A stretch of DNA of 64,000 bases from Paractinoplanes atraurantiacus (GTDB lineage Bacteria > Actinomycetota > Actinomycetes > Mycobacteriales > Micromonosporaceae). Location: assembly GCF_900215205.1 (NCBI RefSeq), contig NZ_OBDY01000020.1:123392-187391 (forward strand). The letters run 5' to 3'. Shown in pieces: positions 48,511 to 56,818 of the stretch (position 1 is the first letter of the stretch; the number at the start of each line of letters is the position of its first letter). A program made the position numbers and the translations under genes. The notes under the pieces were generated by a model. That model ran no database searches and was not told the origin of the DNA. It saw nothing but the letters and a program-made list of their open reading frames with translations.

Positions 48511-49674
48511 TCAAGGCCACGGACAGCCGGGTGGCGGCGGTTCCTCGTCGGTGCGGTCGGCGGCGGGCAGCCACAGCACGAAGGTGCTTCCCCGCCCCGG
48601 CTCCGAGTGGGCGGCGACCCGGCCCCCGTGCGACTCGACGATCTGCCGGACGATGGCCAGGCCCAGGCCGGTGCGGCGCTCCGTGCCCTTCTGCGGCCCC
48701 TTCCAGAACCGGTCGAAGACCCGGGGCAGGTCGTCGGCCGCGATGCCCGGCCCCTCGTCGGCCACGGCCAGCCACAACCACGATTTCGTACGGCCGGTGG
48801 CCACGGTGATCGTGGAAGCGGGCGGCGCCAGCCGTACGGCGTTGGAGAGAAGGTTGCCCGCCGCGCGCCGCAGGGCGTCGGCGTCACCGATCAGCCGCAG
48901 CCCGGGCTCGGTGGCATAAGCCAGCCGCAGCCCCCGCTCACGGGCCAGCGACTCCTCCCCCGCCTCGCGGGCCACCACGCTCAGATCCATGTCGACGTCG
49001 GTCATCGTGTCGGCCTCGCGCCGGGCGGTGGCCAGCAGGTCTTCGACCAGCCGGGACATGCGGGTGGTGGCCCGGTCGACCACCGCCACGGCCCGGCCGC
49101 GCTCCTCCGGCGTCGCGTCCGGCGCGGTCAGCGACGCGTCCAGGTTGGTCCGGATGATGGCCAGCGGGCTGCGCAGCTCGTGCGAGGCGTCGTCGATGAG
49201 CTGCCGCTGCGCCTGGAACGCGTGGTCGAGCCGGTCCAGCATGGAGTCGAGCGTGTCGGCCAGGTCGCGCAGCTCGTCGCGGGGGCCGTCGAGCCGGATC
49301 CGCCGGGACAGGTCGGTCGCCTGGATCTCGCGCGCGGTCCGGGTGATCGCGCCGACCGGCCGCAGCGCCCGGCCCGACAGCACCCAGCCGACGCCCAGGC
49401 TGGCCACGAAGAGCCCGCCCAGCGCGTACAGCGAATAACGCCGCAGGTTCGTCATGGTGTTGTAGTTGACCGCCGCCTCGATCTCGCCGACCTCGGCGAA
49501 CGTGACCTCACCGCGATATTGCCGGTCCTCGTAGAGCCGGGCCGTGCGCTCGGTGATCGGCTGCGGCTCGGTGGTCTGCGCGACAGCGATGTAGATGCCG
49601 CCCAGGGTGAGCCCGGCCAGCGCGAACAGCACCGTCGAGTAGATGACGGTCAGCCGCACCCGCAGCGATCTCAC
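48511..49674 (-). CDS. Sensor histidine kinase, coupled to the MoxR-DUF58-VWA operon
   Basis: The 387-residue kinase has membrane helices at about residues 5-28 and 85-108, an extracytoplasmic loop, a HAMP domain (SGRALRPVGAITRTAREIQATDLSRRI), HisKA (DDASHELRSPLAIIRTNLD) and HATPase with LLSNAVRLAPP, VADEGPGI and RTGLGLAIV. All boxes are intact. The GTG start overlaps the response-regulator stop (GTGA). The extracytoplasmic loop is poor in recognisable motifs, so the signal is unknown; the operon context suggests cell-envelope or metal-complex maturation stress. Confidence 0.9.
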   Translation of the reverse strand: MRSLRVRLTVIYSTVLFALAGLTLGGIYIAVAQTTEPQPITERTARLYEDRQYRGEVTFAEVGEIEAAVNYNTMTNLRRYSLYALGGLFVASLGVGWVLSGRALRPVGAITRTAREIQATDLSRRIRLDGPRDELRDLADTLDSMLDRLDHAFQAQRQLIDDASHELRSPLAIIRTNLDASLTAPDATPEERGRAVAVVDRATTRMSRLVEDLLATARREADTMTDVDMDLSVVAREAGEESLARERGLRLAYATEPGLRLIGDADALRRAAGNLLSNAVRLAPPASTITVATGRTKSWLWLAVADEGPGIAADDLPRVFDRFWKGPQKGTERRTGLGLAIVRQIVESHGGRVAAHSEPGRGSTFVLWLPAADRTDEEPPPPGCPWP

Positions 49675-50378
49675 GGCGCCGCCTCGCGCAGCCGGTAGCC
49701 GCGGCCGACCACCGTGTCGATCCAGCCCTCGCCCAGCTTGCGGCGCAGCGTGCCCACGGTGACCCGCACGGTCTGGGTGAACGGGTCGGCGTTGGCGTCC
49801 CACACGTGCTCCAGCAGCTCCTCGCTGGACACCACGTGCCCGGGGCGGGTCATCAGATATTCCAGGACGCCGAACTCCTTCGGCGTCAGCGCGAGCGGCT
49901 CGCCGCCGTGGGTGACCCGGTGCCGGGCGGTGTCGAGCACCAGGTCGCCCACGGTGAGCCGGGCCGAGCCGCCGCCGGTGTCGCGGCGCAGCAGCGCCCG
50001 CACCCGGGCCAGCAGCTCGGCCAGGTGGAACGGCTTGACCAGGTAGTCGTCGGCGCCCTCGTCGAGGCCGCGCACCCGGTCGTCCAGGCCGCCGCGCGCG
50101 GTCAGCATCAGCACCCGCAGGTCACCCTGGCCGGGGGTCGGGGTCTCGCCGGTGCGCAACGAGCGGCACAGGTCGAAGCCGTCGCCGTCGGGCAGGTTGA
50201 CGTCCAGCAGCATCAAGTCGTACTCGTTGACGGTCAGCCGGTCGTACGCCTGGGCCACGTCGCCCGCCACGTCCACCGCGTATCCGGTGCGGGCCAGTCC
50301 CACCCGCAGGCCTTCCGCCAGATCTTCCTCGTCCTCAACAACCAGAAGGCGCATCACCCGACTGTGCGTCGGATTCAT
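49671..50378 (-). CDS. OmpR-family response regulator
   Basis: The 235-residue regulator has a receiver with EDEED, phospho-acceptor Asp in LMLLDVNLPDGDG and Lys in YLVKPFHLAELL, and a winged helix with LTPKEFGVLEYLM and TVVGRGYRLREAAP. ATG at 50378 overlaps the VWA-gene stop (ATGA), and its own stop overlaps the kinase GTG. So the two-component pair is read from the same mRNA as moxR-DUF58-VWA, and may regulate that operon. An internal ATG at 50356 is the alternative start. Confidence 0.9.
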   Translation of the reverse strand: MNPTHSRVMRLLVVEDEEDLAEGLRVGLARTGYAVDVAGDVAQAYDRLTVNEYDLMLLDVNLPDGDGFDLCRSLRTGETPTPGQGDLRVLMLTARGGLDDRVRGLDEGADDYLVKPFHLAELLARVRALLRRDTGGGSARLTVGDLVLDTARHRVTHGGEPLALTPKEFGVLEYLMTRPGHVVSSEELLEHVWDANADPFTQTVRVTVGTLRRKLGEGWIDTVVGRGYRLREAAP

Positions 50379-51325
50379 GGGAGTTTGCTGAACCACAGCA
50401 GGGAGAACATTGCGGCCGCGAGCGCCAGGACCAGACCGACGCCGATGAATCTCGCCGAGATGTCGCGGACCTCGGTCTCGTGGCCGACGGAACTGCCGAT
50501 GTCGGCGTACGCGTCGCGCAGCTCCTGCGAACTGGAAGCCTCGAAGTACTGCCCGCTGGTGGCGTCGGCGATCGAGCGCAGCGTCTCGCCGTCGACCGGC
50601 ACCGGCTGACTGCCCTCGATCCGGCCCTCGGGCGTGCCGAACGAGATGGTGTCGACCGGGACGCCGAGCTCGGTGGCGGCCCGGGCCGCCTCGGTGGGCT
50701 CCTGCCCGGAGGTGTTGGCGCCGTCCGACAGCACGACCACGCGGGCCGGTGGGGTGTCCTCCCCAGCCTGGGCGTCGAGCGTGCGGATCTGGTCGAGCGC
50801 GGCCGCGATGGCGTCGCCGATCGCCGTGCCGGCCCGGCCGGTCGAGCCGTCGGAGAGCCGGTCGATCCCGCGGGCCAGCTCCGCGCGGTCGGTCACCGGG
50901 GGCACGAAGACGGAGGCGGTGCCGGCAAAGCCGACCAGGCCCACATTGAACTGCTCGGGCAGGTCGCCGACGAACTCGTGGGCGGCGGCCTTGGCCGCGG
51001 AGAGCCGATCGGGGGCCACGTCGCCGGCCAGCATCGAGCGGGAGACGTCGACGGCGACGAGCACGGTCGCCCGCTCCCGCGGCACCTCGACCTCGGCCTG
51101 GGGCTGGGCGAAGCCGGCCACCAGCAGGGCCAGCATGGCCAGGAACAGGCTGGCCGGCACGTGGCGGCGCCAGCCGGGGCGTTTGGGGGCGACGCGATCG
51201 AGCAGGCGCAGGTTGGTGAATCGGACGGCGTAGCGGCTGCGGCGGCGCTGGGCCCACACGTACGTCCCGGCCAACGCCGCGACGCCGAGCAGCAACCAGA
51301 GCCGCTCCGGGGAGAGCCAGGTCAT
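50375..51325 (-). CDS. VWA-domain membrane protein (BatA-like)
   Basis: The 316-residue protein has an N-terminal membrane helix (LWLLLGVAALAGTYVWA), a second helix (ASLFLAMLALLVAGFA), a von Willebrand A domain (about 85-280) with MIDAS motif DVSRSM and Thr/Asp partners in STGRAGTAIGDA and LSDGANTSG, and a C-terminal helix. This is the BatA pattern found beside MoxR ATPases and DUF58 proteins. It is thought to bind a metal-dependent partner and act with MoxR in protein complex maturation. The start overlaps the DUF58 stop. Confidence 0.9.
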   Translation of the reverse strand: MTWLSPERLWLLLGVAALAGTYVWAQRRRSRYAVRFTNLRLLDRVAPKRPGWRRHVPASLFLAMLALLVAGFAQPQAEVEVPRERATVLVAVDVSRSMLAGDVAPDRLSAAKAAAHEFVGDLPEQFNVGLVGFAGTASVFVPPVTDRAELARGIDRLSDGSTGRAGTAIGDAIAAALDQIRTLDAQAGEDTPPARVVVLSDGANTSGQEPTEAARAATELGVPVDTISFGTPEGRIEGSQPVPVDGETLRSIADATSGQYFEASSSQELRDAYADIGSSVGHETEVRDISARFIGVGLVLALAAAMFSLLWFSKLP

Positions 51326-52251
51326 GAAAGTCCTCGCTTCTTGTTGACGGCACGGCTCAGGCGCCTGCGCGCGTGCACGTGCCGGACGATGTCGGCGATC
51401 CAGTCGCGGTCGGTGCGCAGCGGCAGGTGCGCGGCGCCGGCCCTTCTGATGGCGGCCGCGATGGTGGCCTGCTGGTGGGTGGCTGCCGCCGCGTACCTCT
51501 CCCGCAATCGACGGCTTGCCGTCGGCACCTCGCGCCGGCGGCCGGTCTCCGGATCGACGAGGGTGAGGATGCCGACGTCGGGCAGTTCCTGCTCGCGCGG
51601 ATCGCCGACCTGGATGGCAAGCACCTGATGACGCGCGGCCAGGCGGCGCAGCGATTGCTCCCACTCGGGCGGCTTCGGGCCGAGTCCGTCCTCGTCGAGC
51701 CCGTCCAGGAAGTCGGAGACGATGACGACGAGGCCGCTTTTCGTGGGCATCTTTCGCATGCCCTCGGCCAGGGACGCGGCGCCCGCTGCCCGGGGCGACT
51801 CCGACAAGGCCCGCAGGATGCCCATCAGCGGGAGGCGACCGGGCCGGGCCGGAAAACGACGTGTGTCCCCTGGTGTCATCACGAAGGCGCCGAGCCGGTT
51901 GCCGTTGCCGAGGGTGAGGAAGCCGACGGCCGCGACCGCGGCCACGGCCAGCTCCCGCTTCTCCAGCTCGGCCGTGCCGAAGTCCATGCTGGCGCTCGCG
52001 TCGACCAGCACCCAGGTGGCCAGCTCCCGGTCCGCGTCCACGGTCCGCACGTGCGGCACGCTCGTGCGCGCGGTCACCGCCCAGTCCATCCGGCGGACCT
52101 CGTCCTCGGCCGGGCGGTACTCGCGGCTTCCGGCCGGCTCGCTGCCGAGACCGGGCAGCAGGCCGAGGTACGAGCCGTGCAGCAGCCCGTCGAGGCGGCG
52201 CGTGACCACCAGCTCGAGTCGCCGCAGCCGTCGCTCGTCCGCGTTCATCAC
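51322..52251 (-). CDS. DUF58-domain protein
   Basis: The 309-residue protein of the DUF58 family has the conserved block GSYLGLLPGLGSEPAGSREYRPAEDEVRRMDWAVTART, then TWVLVDASASMDFG, a VWA-like strand. It lies between moxR and the VWA gene, with overlaps at both ends, and is predicted to work with the MoxR ATPase as an adaptor. The start is GTG at 52251 or ATG at 52248, both overlapping the moxR stop. Confidence 0.9.
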   Translation of the reverse strand: MMNADERRLRRLELVVTRRLDGLLHGSYLGLLPGLGSEPAGSREYRPAEDEVRRMDWAVTARTSVPHVRTVDADRELATWVLVDASASMDFGTAELEKRELAVAAVAAVGFLTLGNGNRLGAFVMTPGDTRRFPARPGRLPLMGILRALSESPRAAGAASLAEGMRKMPTKSGLVVIVSDFLDGLDEDGLGPKPPEWEQSLRRLAARHQVLAIQVGDPREQELPDVGILTLVDPETGRRREVPTASRRLRERYAAAATHQQATIAAAIRRAGAAHLPLRTDRDWIADIVRHVHARRRLSRAVNKKRGLS

Positions 52252-53243
52252 GCGGCTTCCCGCTGCTGAGTGGGCGCGATCAACGGCAACGGCACCGCGG
52301 CCACGATCTTCCGGACCAGGTCCTCCGGCTCGACGCCGTCGGCGACCGCGTCGAAGCTGAGCACGAGCCGGTGCGCGAGCACGTCCTCGGCGATCTCCTG
52401 AAGGTCGGCCGGCAGCACGTAGTCGCGGCCCCGCAGCAGCGCCAGCGCCCGCCCGGCCGCGACCAGGCCGAGGGTGGCGCGCGGGCTGGCTCCGTAGGCC
52501 AGGAGCTCGGCCACGTCCGGCAGCCCGAACCGGGCCGGATCTCGTGTCGCCATGACCAGCCTGACGACGTACTCGGAAAGCGCATGATGCACGAAGACCT
52601 TGCGGGCCTTGTCCTGCAACGCTTTCAGCGTCGTGGTGTCGAGCACCGGCTCCGCGCTGGGCCGCTCGCCGCTCATCCGGTAGAGGATGCCGAGCTCTTC
52701 CTGCTCGCTCGGATAGCCCACCACGACCCGCATCAGGAACCGGTCGCGCTGCGCCTCCGGCAGCTGGTAGACCCCTTCGCTCTCGATCGGGTTCTGGGTG
52801 GCCAGGACCAGAAACGGCTGGGGTACGGGGTGAGTACGCCCGCCGATCGAGACGTGCCCCTCGGCCATCACCTCCAGCAGCGCCGACTGCACCTTCGCCG
52901 GCGCCCGGTTGATCTCGTCGGCGAGCACGATGTTGGCCATCACCGGCCCGAGCTCGACGTCGAACGCCTCCTGCGACGCCCGGTAGATCCGGGTGCCGAG
53001 AATGTCCGACGGCACCAGGTCGGGCGTGAACTGGATGCGCCGGAACTCCCCGCCGACGGCCACGGCGAGGGTCTCGGCGGCCAGCGTCTTGGCCACGCCG
53101 GGCACGCCCTCGAGCAGGCAGTGCCCGCCCGCCAGCAGCGCCGTCAGGAGCCGCTCGACCAGCCGGTCCTGCCCGACGATGACCTTCTTGACCTCAAAGA
53201 GCGTCTGCTCCAGCAGCTTCGCGTCCGCTACGTCTTCCGTCAT
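52248..53243 (-). CDS. MoxR-family AAA+ ATPase
   Basis: This 331-residue chaperone-like AAA+ ATPase has Walker A GVPGVAKT (about residue 43), Walker B IVLADEINRAPAK, sensor LATQNPIESEGVYQLPEAQRDRF and the Arg-finger region. MoxR proteins drive assembly of cofactor or multi-protein complexes with DUF58 and VWA partners, both encoded next. It is the first gene of the five-gene coupled operon; ATG at 53243. Confidence 0.92.
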   Translation of the reverse strand: MTEDVADAKLLEQTLFEVKKVIVGQDRLVERLLTALLAGGHCLLEGVPGVAKTLAAETLAVAVGGEFRRIQFTPDLVPSDILGTRIYRASQEAFDVELGPVMANIVLADEINRAPAKVQSALLEVMAEGHVSIGGRTHPVPQPFLVLATQNPIESEGVYQLPEAQRDRFLMRVVVGYPSEQEELGILYRMSGERPSAEPVLDTTTLKALQDKARKVFVHHALSEYVVRLVMATRDPARFGLPDVAELLAYGASPRATLGLVAAGRALALLRGRDYVLPADLQEIAEDVLAHRLVLSFDAVADGVEPEDLVRKIVAAVPLPLIAPTQQREAA

Positions 53244-53255
53244 GATCCGATGACA

Positions 53256-54125
53256 TCAACCGCCACCGAAAGACAACCGAAGGTCTGTCAGTGTTTCGTT
53301 GATCTGCCGCGTCGTCTGCGCGGCCACACGGGCGTCGGTTTTCGCGTACGAGCAGTAGGCGTTCAGCCCGGCCGCGAGCGCCCAGCCGCGTCCCCGCGCC
53401 CAGGTCGCGTCATCCGCGCCGAGGGCTTCCCGGAAGACCGCGCGCGACCCGGCGGACATCAACGTGAACGCCATCATCATGTCCCGCGCCGGATCGCCCA
53501 CGCCGAGACCGCCGAAGTCGATGACCGCGCTGACTCTTCCTTTTGACATCAGCACGTTGCCGATGTGGAAGTCGCCGTGAAACCACACCGGCGGCCCCGC
53601 CCAGGCGGGCACGTCGAGGGCCGCCTGCCACACCGCGGTCATCGCCCCGGTGTCGAAAACCCCGGCCACACTGGCGATCGCCTCCCGCGTGGCCCGGTCC
53701 CGTCGCGGGAGCAGATCGTCTCCTTCGCGCGGCGCCCCAGCGACCGGAAACCGCTGAAGCGCATCGAGAAACGCGGCCAGCGTCTCGGCCGCCTCCCACG
53801 AATCCGCCAGATCGAGGGTGGCGACCTCGCCGTCCAGCCAGCGGGCGACCGACCAGTGCCACGGATAGCCGAGCCCGGGCCGTCCCACCGCGACCGGCTC
53901 CGGCACCGCCAGCGGCAGAGCCGGCGCGAGGCGAGGCAGCCAGACACTCTCCTTCTTCGCCTGCCCGATCGCCCCTTCGTGCCGCGGCAGCCGTACCGCA
54001 AGCTCATCGCCCAGCCGGAAGATGACGTGATCCGACCCCGCCTTCTCGACAAGCCTCAACGGCAGCCCCGCCCACTGCGGAAACTGCGCCTGCAACAGCC
54101 CTTCGGCCAGCGCCACATCGATCAC
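53256..54125 (-). CDS. Aminoglycoside phosphotransferase-like kinase
   Basis: The 289-residue small-molecule kinase has the APH fold: ATP-site Lys/His region in DHVIFRLGDELAVRLPRHEG, catalytic loop VWFHGDFHIGNVL and metal motif VIDFGGLGVGDPARD. Such genes in actinobacteria often phosphorylate unknown small molecules, so resistance cannot be assumed. It lies 12 bp upstream of moxR in the same direction and may be co-transcribed. ATG at 54125. Confidence 0.85.
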   Translation of the reverse strand: MIDVALAEGLLQAQFPQWAGLPLRLVEKAGSDHVIFRLGDELAVRLPRHEGAIGQAKKESVWLPRLAPALPLAVPEPVAVGRPGLGYPWHWSVARWLDGEVATLDLADSWEAAETLAAFLDALQRFPVAGAPREGDDLLPRRDRATREAIASVAGVFDTGAMTAVWQAALDVPAWAGPPVWFHGDFHIGNVLMSKGRVSAVIDFGGLGVGDPARDMMMAFTLMSAGSRAVFREALGADDATWARGRGWALAAGLNAYCSYAKTDARVAAQTTRQINETLTDLRLSFGGG

Positions 54126-54187
54126 CCCGCGAAGCTACTGTCGGCGAACCACCCAGCTCAACCGGATTAGCCCCATATGGTGTTGTC

Positions 54188-54469
54188 ATGGACACGGGCG
54201 ATGCTCTCTCCGGCGCCGGTTTCGGCCTGGTGGCCCTGCTCCTGGCCGCGTCCGGAGTCCGGATCCTGACCCGCGGGACGGCCCCCGAGCCCCTGTTGCA
54301 GGCCTTCTCCCGCTTCGGCATGGCCGTCGGCTGCGCCGCCCTGGCCGCCGGCCTGCTGCTGTCCGCCTCCCGCATGACCAGCGGGGTGCTCCTGGCCGTG
54401 GCGATCGTCGCGCTGCTGGTGGCAGTGGCCTTCGAAACAAAGAGAAACCGCCGCCTCCGTCAAGACTGA
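54188..54469 (+). CDS. Small membrane protein of unknown function
   Basis: The 93-residue protein has three hydrophobic segments (about residues 8-25, 40-60 and 66-83) and a basic C-terminus (KRNRRLRQD). No family is recognised. ATG at 54188 lies 62 bp from the divergent APH-like gene. Coding potential rests on high third-position GC and an uninterrupted hydrophobic pattern. Confidence 0.6.
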   Translation: MDTGDALSGAGFGLVALLLAASGVRILTRGTAPEPLLQAFSRFGMAVGCAALAAGLLLSASRMTSGVLLAVAIVALLVAVAFETKRNRRLRQD

Positions 54470-54521
54470 CGCGTGGAATGCCTTTGCGGCCTCGAACCTC
54501 CCTCGTGGAAGATCGCGTCTT

Positions 54522-55202
54522 GTGTCGATTGTGGGAATGGACGCCGAGGTGGCACCCGGCAGCGTTGTCGTGGTCATCGATGTCATTCGGGCCTTTACGA
54601 CAGCGGCGGTCGCCTTTGAGCGCGGTGCGACGGAGATAACCTGCGTGGGCTCGGCCGACGCCGGGCGGAAACTTCGCCGCGTGCGGCCGGAACGACTGTT
54701 GGCCGGTGAGGTCGGAGGGCTCAAGCCGGCGGATTTCGACTACGGGAACTCGCCGCTCGAGATGTCCGGCGCGCAGCTCGACGGGCGCGGGCTGATCCAG
54801 GCGACCTCGAACGGGACGCGTGGGCTCGTCCGTCACCCGGACGCGGCGGCGTTGCTGGCGGCGTCGGCGCTGACCGTCGGAGCCACCGCTCGGTGGATCG
54901 CGAGGAACCATGCCGGGACGCCGTGGGCTCTCGTCTGTACCGGGCGGACGGCCGAGGACTGGGCCTGCGCGAAGTACTTGAGCGAGCTCCTCGGCAACGG
55001 GGAGCCGAGCCGGGCGGAACTGGTCGCGGGCATCGAGGAAGGCGCCGCCCAGCACGCCCGCGCCTATGGCGGGCGGCCCTCGGAGGAGCGCGTCGACCTG
55101 GCCGGAGATCTGCCCTTCTGCTGCGACGTCGACCGGTCAGATTTCGCCATGGTCGGCCGGGTTCATGGGGATCAGGTCGTGCTCTCCAGCGTTCCCGCTT
55201 GA
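54522..55202 (+). CDS. 2-phosphosulfolactate phosphatase family (ComB-like)
   Basis: This 226-residue protein of the ComB family has VVVIDVIRAFTTAAVAFERGA at the start, LLAGEVGGLKPADFDYGNSPLEM in the middle, ATSNGTRGL and CTGRTAEDWACAKYLSELL. In methanogens ComB dephosphorylates phosphosulfolactate for coenzyme M; actinobacteria have no such pathway that I can see here, and no comA or comC is near, so the substrate is open. GTG at 54522 is used; the 3' end overlaps the convergent hypothetical gene by 66 bp. Confidence 0.82.
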   Translation: MSIVGMDAEVAPGSVVVVIDVIRAFTTAAVAFERGATEITCVGSADAGRKLRRVRPERLLAGEVGGLKPADFDYGNSPLEMSGAQLDGRGLIQATSNGTRGLVRHPDAAALLAASALTVGATARWIARNHAGTPWALVCTGRTAEDWACAKYLSELLGNGEPSRAELVAGIEEGAAQHARAYGGRPSEERVDLAGDLPFCCDVDRSDFAMVGRVHGDQVVLSSVPA

Positions 55203-55736
55203 GGCCAGCCACCGGCGGTGAAGCGACTCGTAGCGGAGCACGTCGACGGCGGCCGGGTCATCGAGAAGGCGGACCAGCAGCGCGCCGTTGGGAAGCCGGC
55301 GGGTTCGGGCCGCCACTTCGGGCAGCGGCGGCGCCGGCCGGGAGTCGTCCGGGCCGAGATAGGTACACCAGCCCAGTTCGGCCGGCCAGCCGCCCGCCGC
55401 GTGGACGGCGTCGTGGACGCCGAGGTGCCAGATCTGGTCGACCGACCATTCGTCGAGGACGCGGCCGGACTCGGCGTTCAGACGCTGTGCCGCTTCGAGC
55501 CACAGACCGGTCAGGCGCCCATGCAAGTCGGGGTGATGGCGAAAACACTGGCCCTCGTCGCCAGCGGCCAGAGCCCGGATGGCAACGTCCAGGTCCTGGA
55601 CGGTACGCGGACCGGGAAACAAATTGATCAGGCCGTCCGGCCGCTGCGGGTGCAGGTCGCGCCCGGCCGCCAGCGCGAAGAACTCACGAAGAGCCGAGGC
55701 GGGCACGCGAAGCTCCCAGATCCAGTCCGATCCCAC
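55137..55736 (-). CDS. Hypothetical protein
   Basis: The 199-residue soluble protein is rich in Trp, Leu and His, starting SDWIWELRVPASALREFFALAAG and containing WSVDQIWHLGVHDAVHAAGGWPAELGWCTYLG. I do not recognise a family. Its last 22 codons overlap the 3' end of the ComB-like gene on the other strand. No signal peptide or membrane segment. Neighbour genes give no clue. Confidence 0.6.
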   Translation of the reverse strand: MGSDWIWELRVPASALREFFALAAGRDLHPQRPDGLINLFPGPRTVQDLDVAIRALAAGDEGQCFRHHPDLHGRLTGLWLEAAQRLNAESGRVLDEWSVDQIWHLGVHDAVHAAGGWPAELGWCTYLGPDDSRPAPPLPEVAARTRRLPNGALLVRLLDDPAAVDVLRYESLHRRWLASSGNAGEHDLIPMNPADHGEI

Positions 55737-55892
55737 GTCACCATCATCCCGGTGTGACCACCCAGCCCTCGGGACGGCTCGGGCTGAAATCTGAGGGTGC
55801 CGGGGGGCCTTTCTGAGGTGTCGCTCCCGATGTCCGCGAGGGCGGCGCCGACCAGGCTCGACTCATAACGAATCGAGGCCTGGAGGGCTCCC

Positions 55893-56105
55893 ATGTTCAG
55901 TTGTGTAGCCGCCGCGGTGCTGGCGGCCACGGTCATCGCCGTCGAGCCGGTCGATCCGCCGCCCGCGCCCGCGCCGGCGGTGAGCTCGTGTTCGATCGAC
56001 TTCGAGGTGAGCGGGCCCAGCCCGTACGGCCGATGGAATGGTGTTGCCTGTAACGGGCGTCAGCCGCGGCCGAGCGCCGCCCAGATCTGGCTCACGTTGT
56101 CGTAG
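55893..56105 (+). CDS. Possible small secreted protein
   Basis: The 70-codon frame has a signal-peptide-like start (MFSCVAAAVLAATVIAVEP), a Pro/Ala stretch and two more Cys residues. GGAGGG lies seven bases before the ATG. Its end overlaps the convergent DUF2795 gene by 46 bp. Length is short and no family is known, so this is tentative; the rest of the 55.74-55.89 kb gap shows nothing recognisable. Confidence 0.35.
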   Translation: MFSCVAAAVLAATVIAVEPVDPPPAPAPAVSSCSIDFEVSGPSPYGRWNGVACNGRQPRPSAAQIWLTLS

Positions 56106-56404
56106 GTCTCGCCGTCCGGGAGGCTGTCGAGGTCGGCCAGGATGTCGTCCGGAGCGCCGAGCGTCTCGGCGCTCTGCCGCAGCCGCTCGCGGTCGCCGGG
56201 CAGGGCGGACAGGCCGATGTAGCGCCCGAAACGGCTCAGGTCGTTCGCGGGGTCGCCGTCGTTCACCGGTGAGACGTCGGGCTGGTCCTCGCCCGACGGC
56301 TCGGCCATCTTCCACTCGTCGGCCCGGCCCTGGTCGTGGCCGCGCTCGCCGCGCTCCAGGGCGTCGTCGACCCGGGGACTGTGCTTGTTGCTGCCTCGTT
56401 CCAT
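56060..56404 (-). CDS. DUF2795-domain protein
   Basis: The 114-residue hydrophilic protein has a charged, low-complexity N-terminal half and a C-terminal domain SRFGRYIGLSALPGDRERLRQSAETLGAPDDILADLDSLPDGETYDNVSQIWAALGRG, which matches DUF2795 (a small helical domain common in actinobacteria, function unknown). ATG at 56404 follows AAGGGG. Confidence 0.75.
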   Translation of the reverse strand: MERGSNKHSPRVDDALERGERGHDQGRADEWKMAEPSGEDQPDVSPVNDGDPANDLSRFGRYIGLSALPGDRERLRQSAETLGAPDDILADLDSLPDGETYDNVSQIWAALGRG

Positions 56405-56440
56405 GGCGCCAGTTTTCCCCTTGCAAATGGCGCTAAACAG

Positions 56441-56698
56441 TCAGCGCCGTCGTCGGCGGTAGGCGTCCACGGCTATCGCGGCGGCGGTCAGGGCGACCAG
56501 CGTGCATGTCAGGGCAACGCCGAAGACGCCCCAGGCGACCATCGCGACCGAGAGCAGGCCCCACACGAGCCCACCCACGACGGCGAGGGTCACCAGCACG
56601 CGCTGCGGCAGGCGCCGGCGCCCGGCCAGCGACGGGTAGTCCGTCGTCAGCCGCTCGACGATCTCGGCGAACTCTCGTTCCTTGTCGTTCGTTGCCAT
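56441..56698 (-). CDS. Small membrane protein, DUF3040-like
   Basis: The 85-residue protein begins ATNDKEREFAEIVERLTTDYPSL, followed by two membrane helices (LPQRVLVTLAVVGGLVWGLL and a second at about 55-78) and a basic end. The start resembles DUF3040 proteins. ATG at 56698 follows GGGAGG with good spacing. A short imperfect tandem repeat of the type CCCGGCYCAGTCTCTC lies just upstream (56709-56748). Confidence 0.65.
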   Translation of the reverse strand: MATNDKEREFAEIVERLTTDYPSLAGRRRLPQRVLVTLAVVGGLVWGLLSVAMVAWGVFGVALTCTLVALTAAAIAVDAYRRRRR

Positions 56699-56818
56699 CG
56701 GGTCAACCTCCCGGCCCAGTCTCTCCCGGCTCAGTCTCTCTCGGCGAGGCACGTTCGTATGGACCGTATCCCCCGCCTTCCAGGACGCGTTTCTAAGTAA
56801 ATTCGTGCACTCCGGCGA

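Noticed and set aside
53256..54125. The APH-like gene as an antibiotic resistance gene
   Set aside because: Only the general kinase fold is supported; similar chromosomal genes mostly have unknown substrates, so resistance is not claimed.
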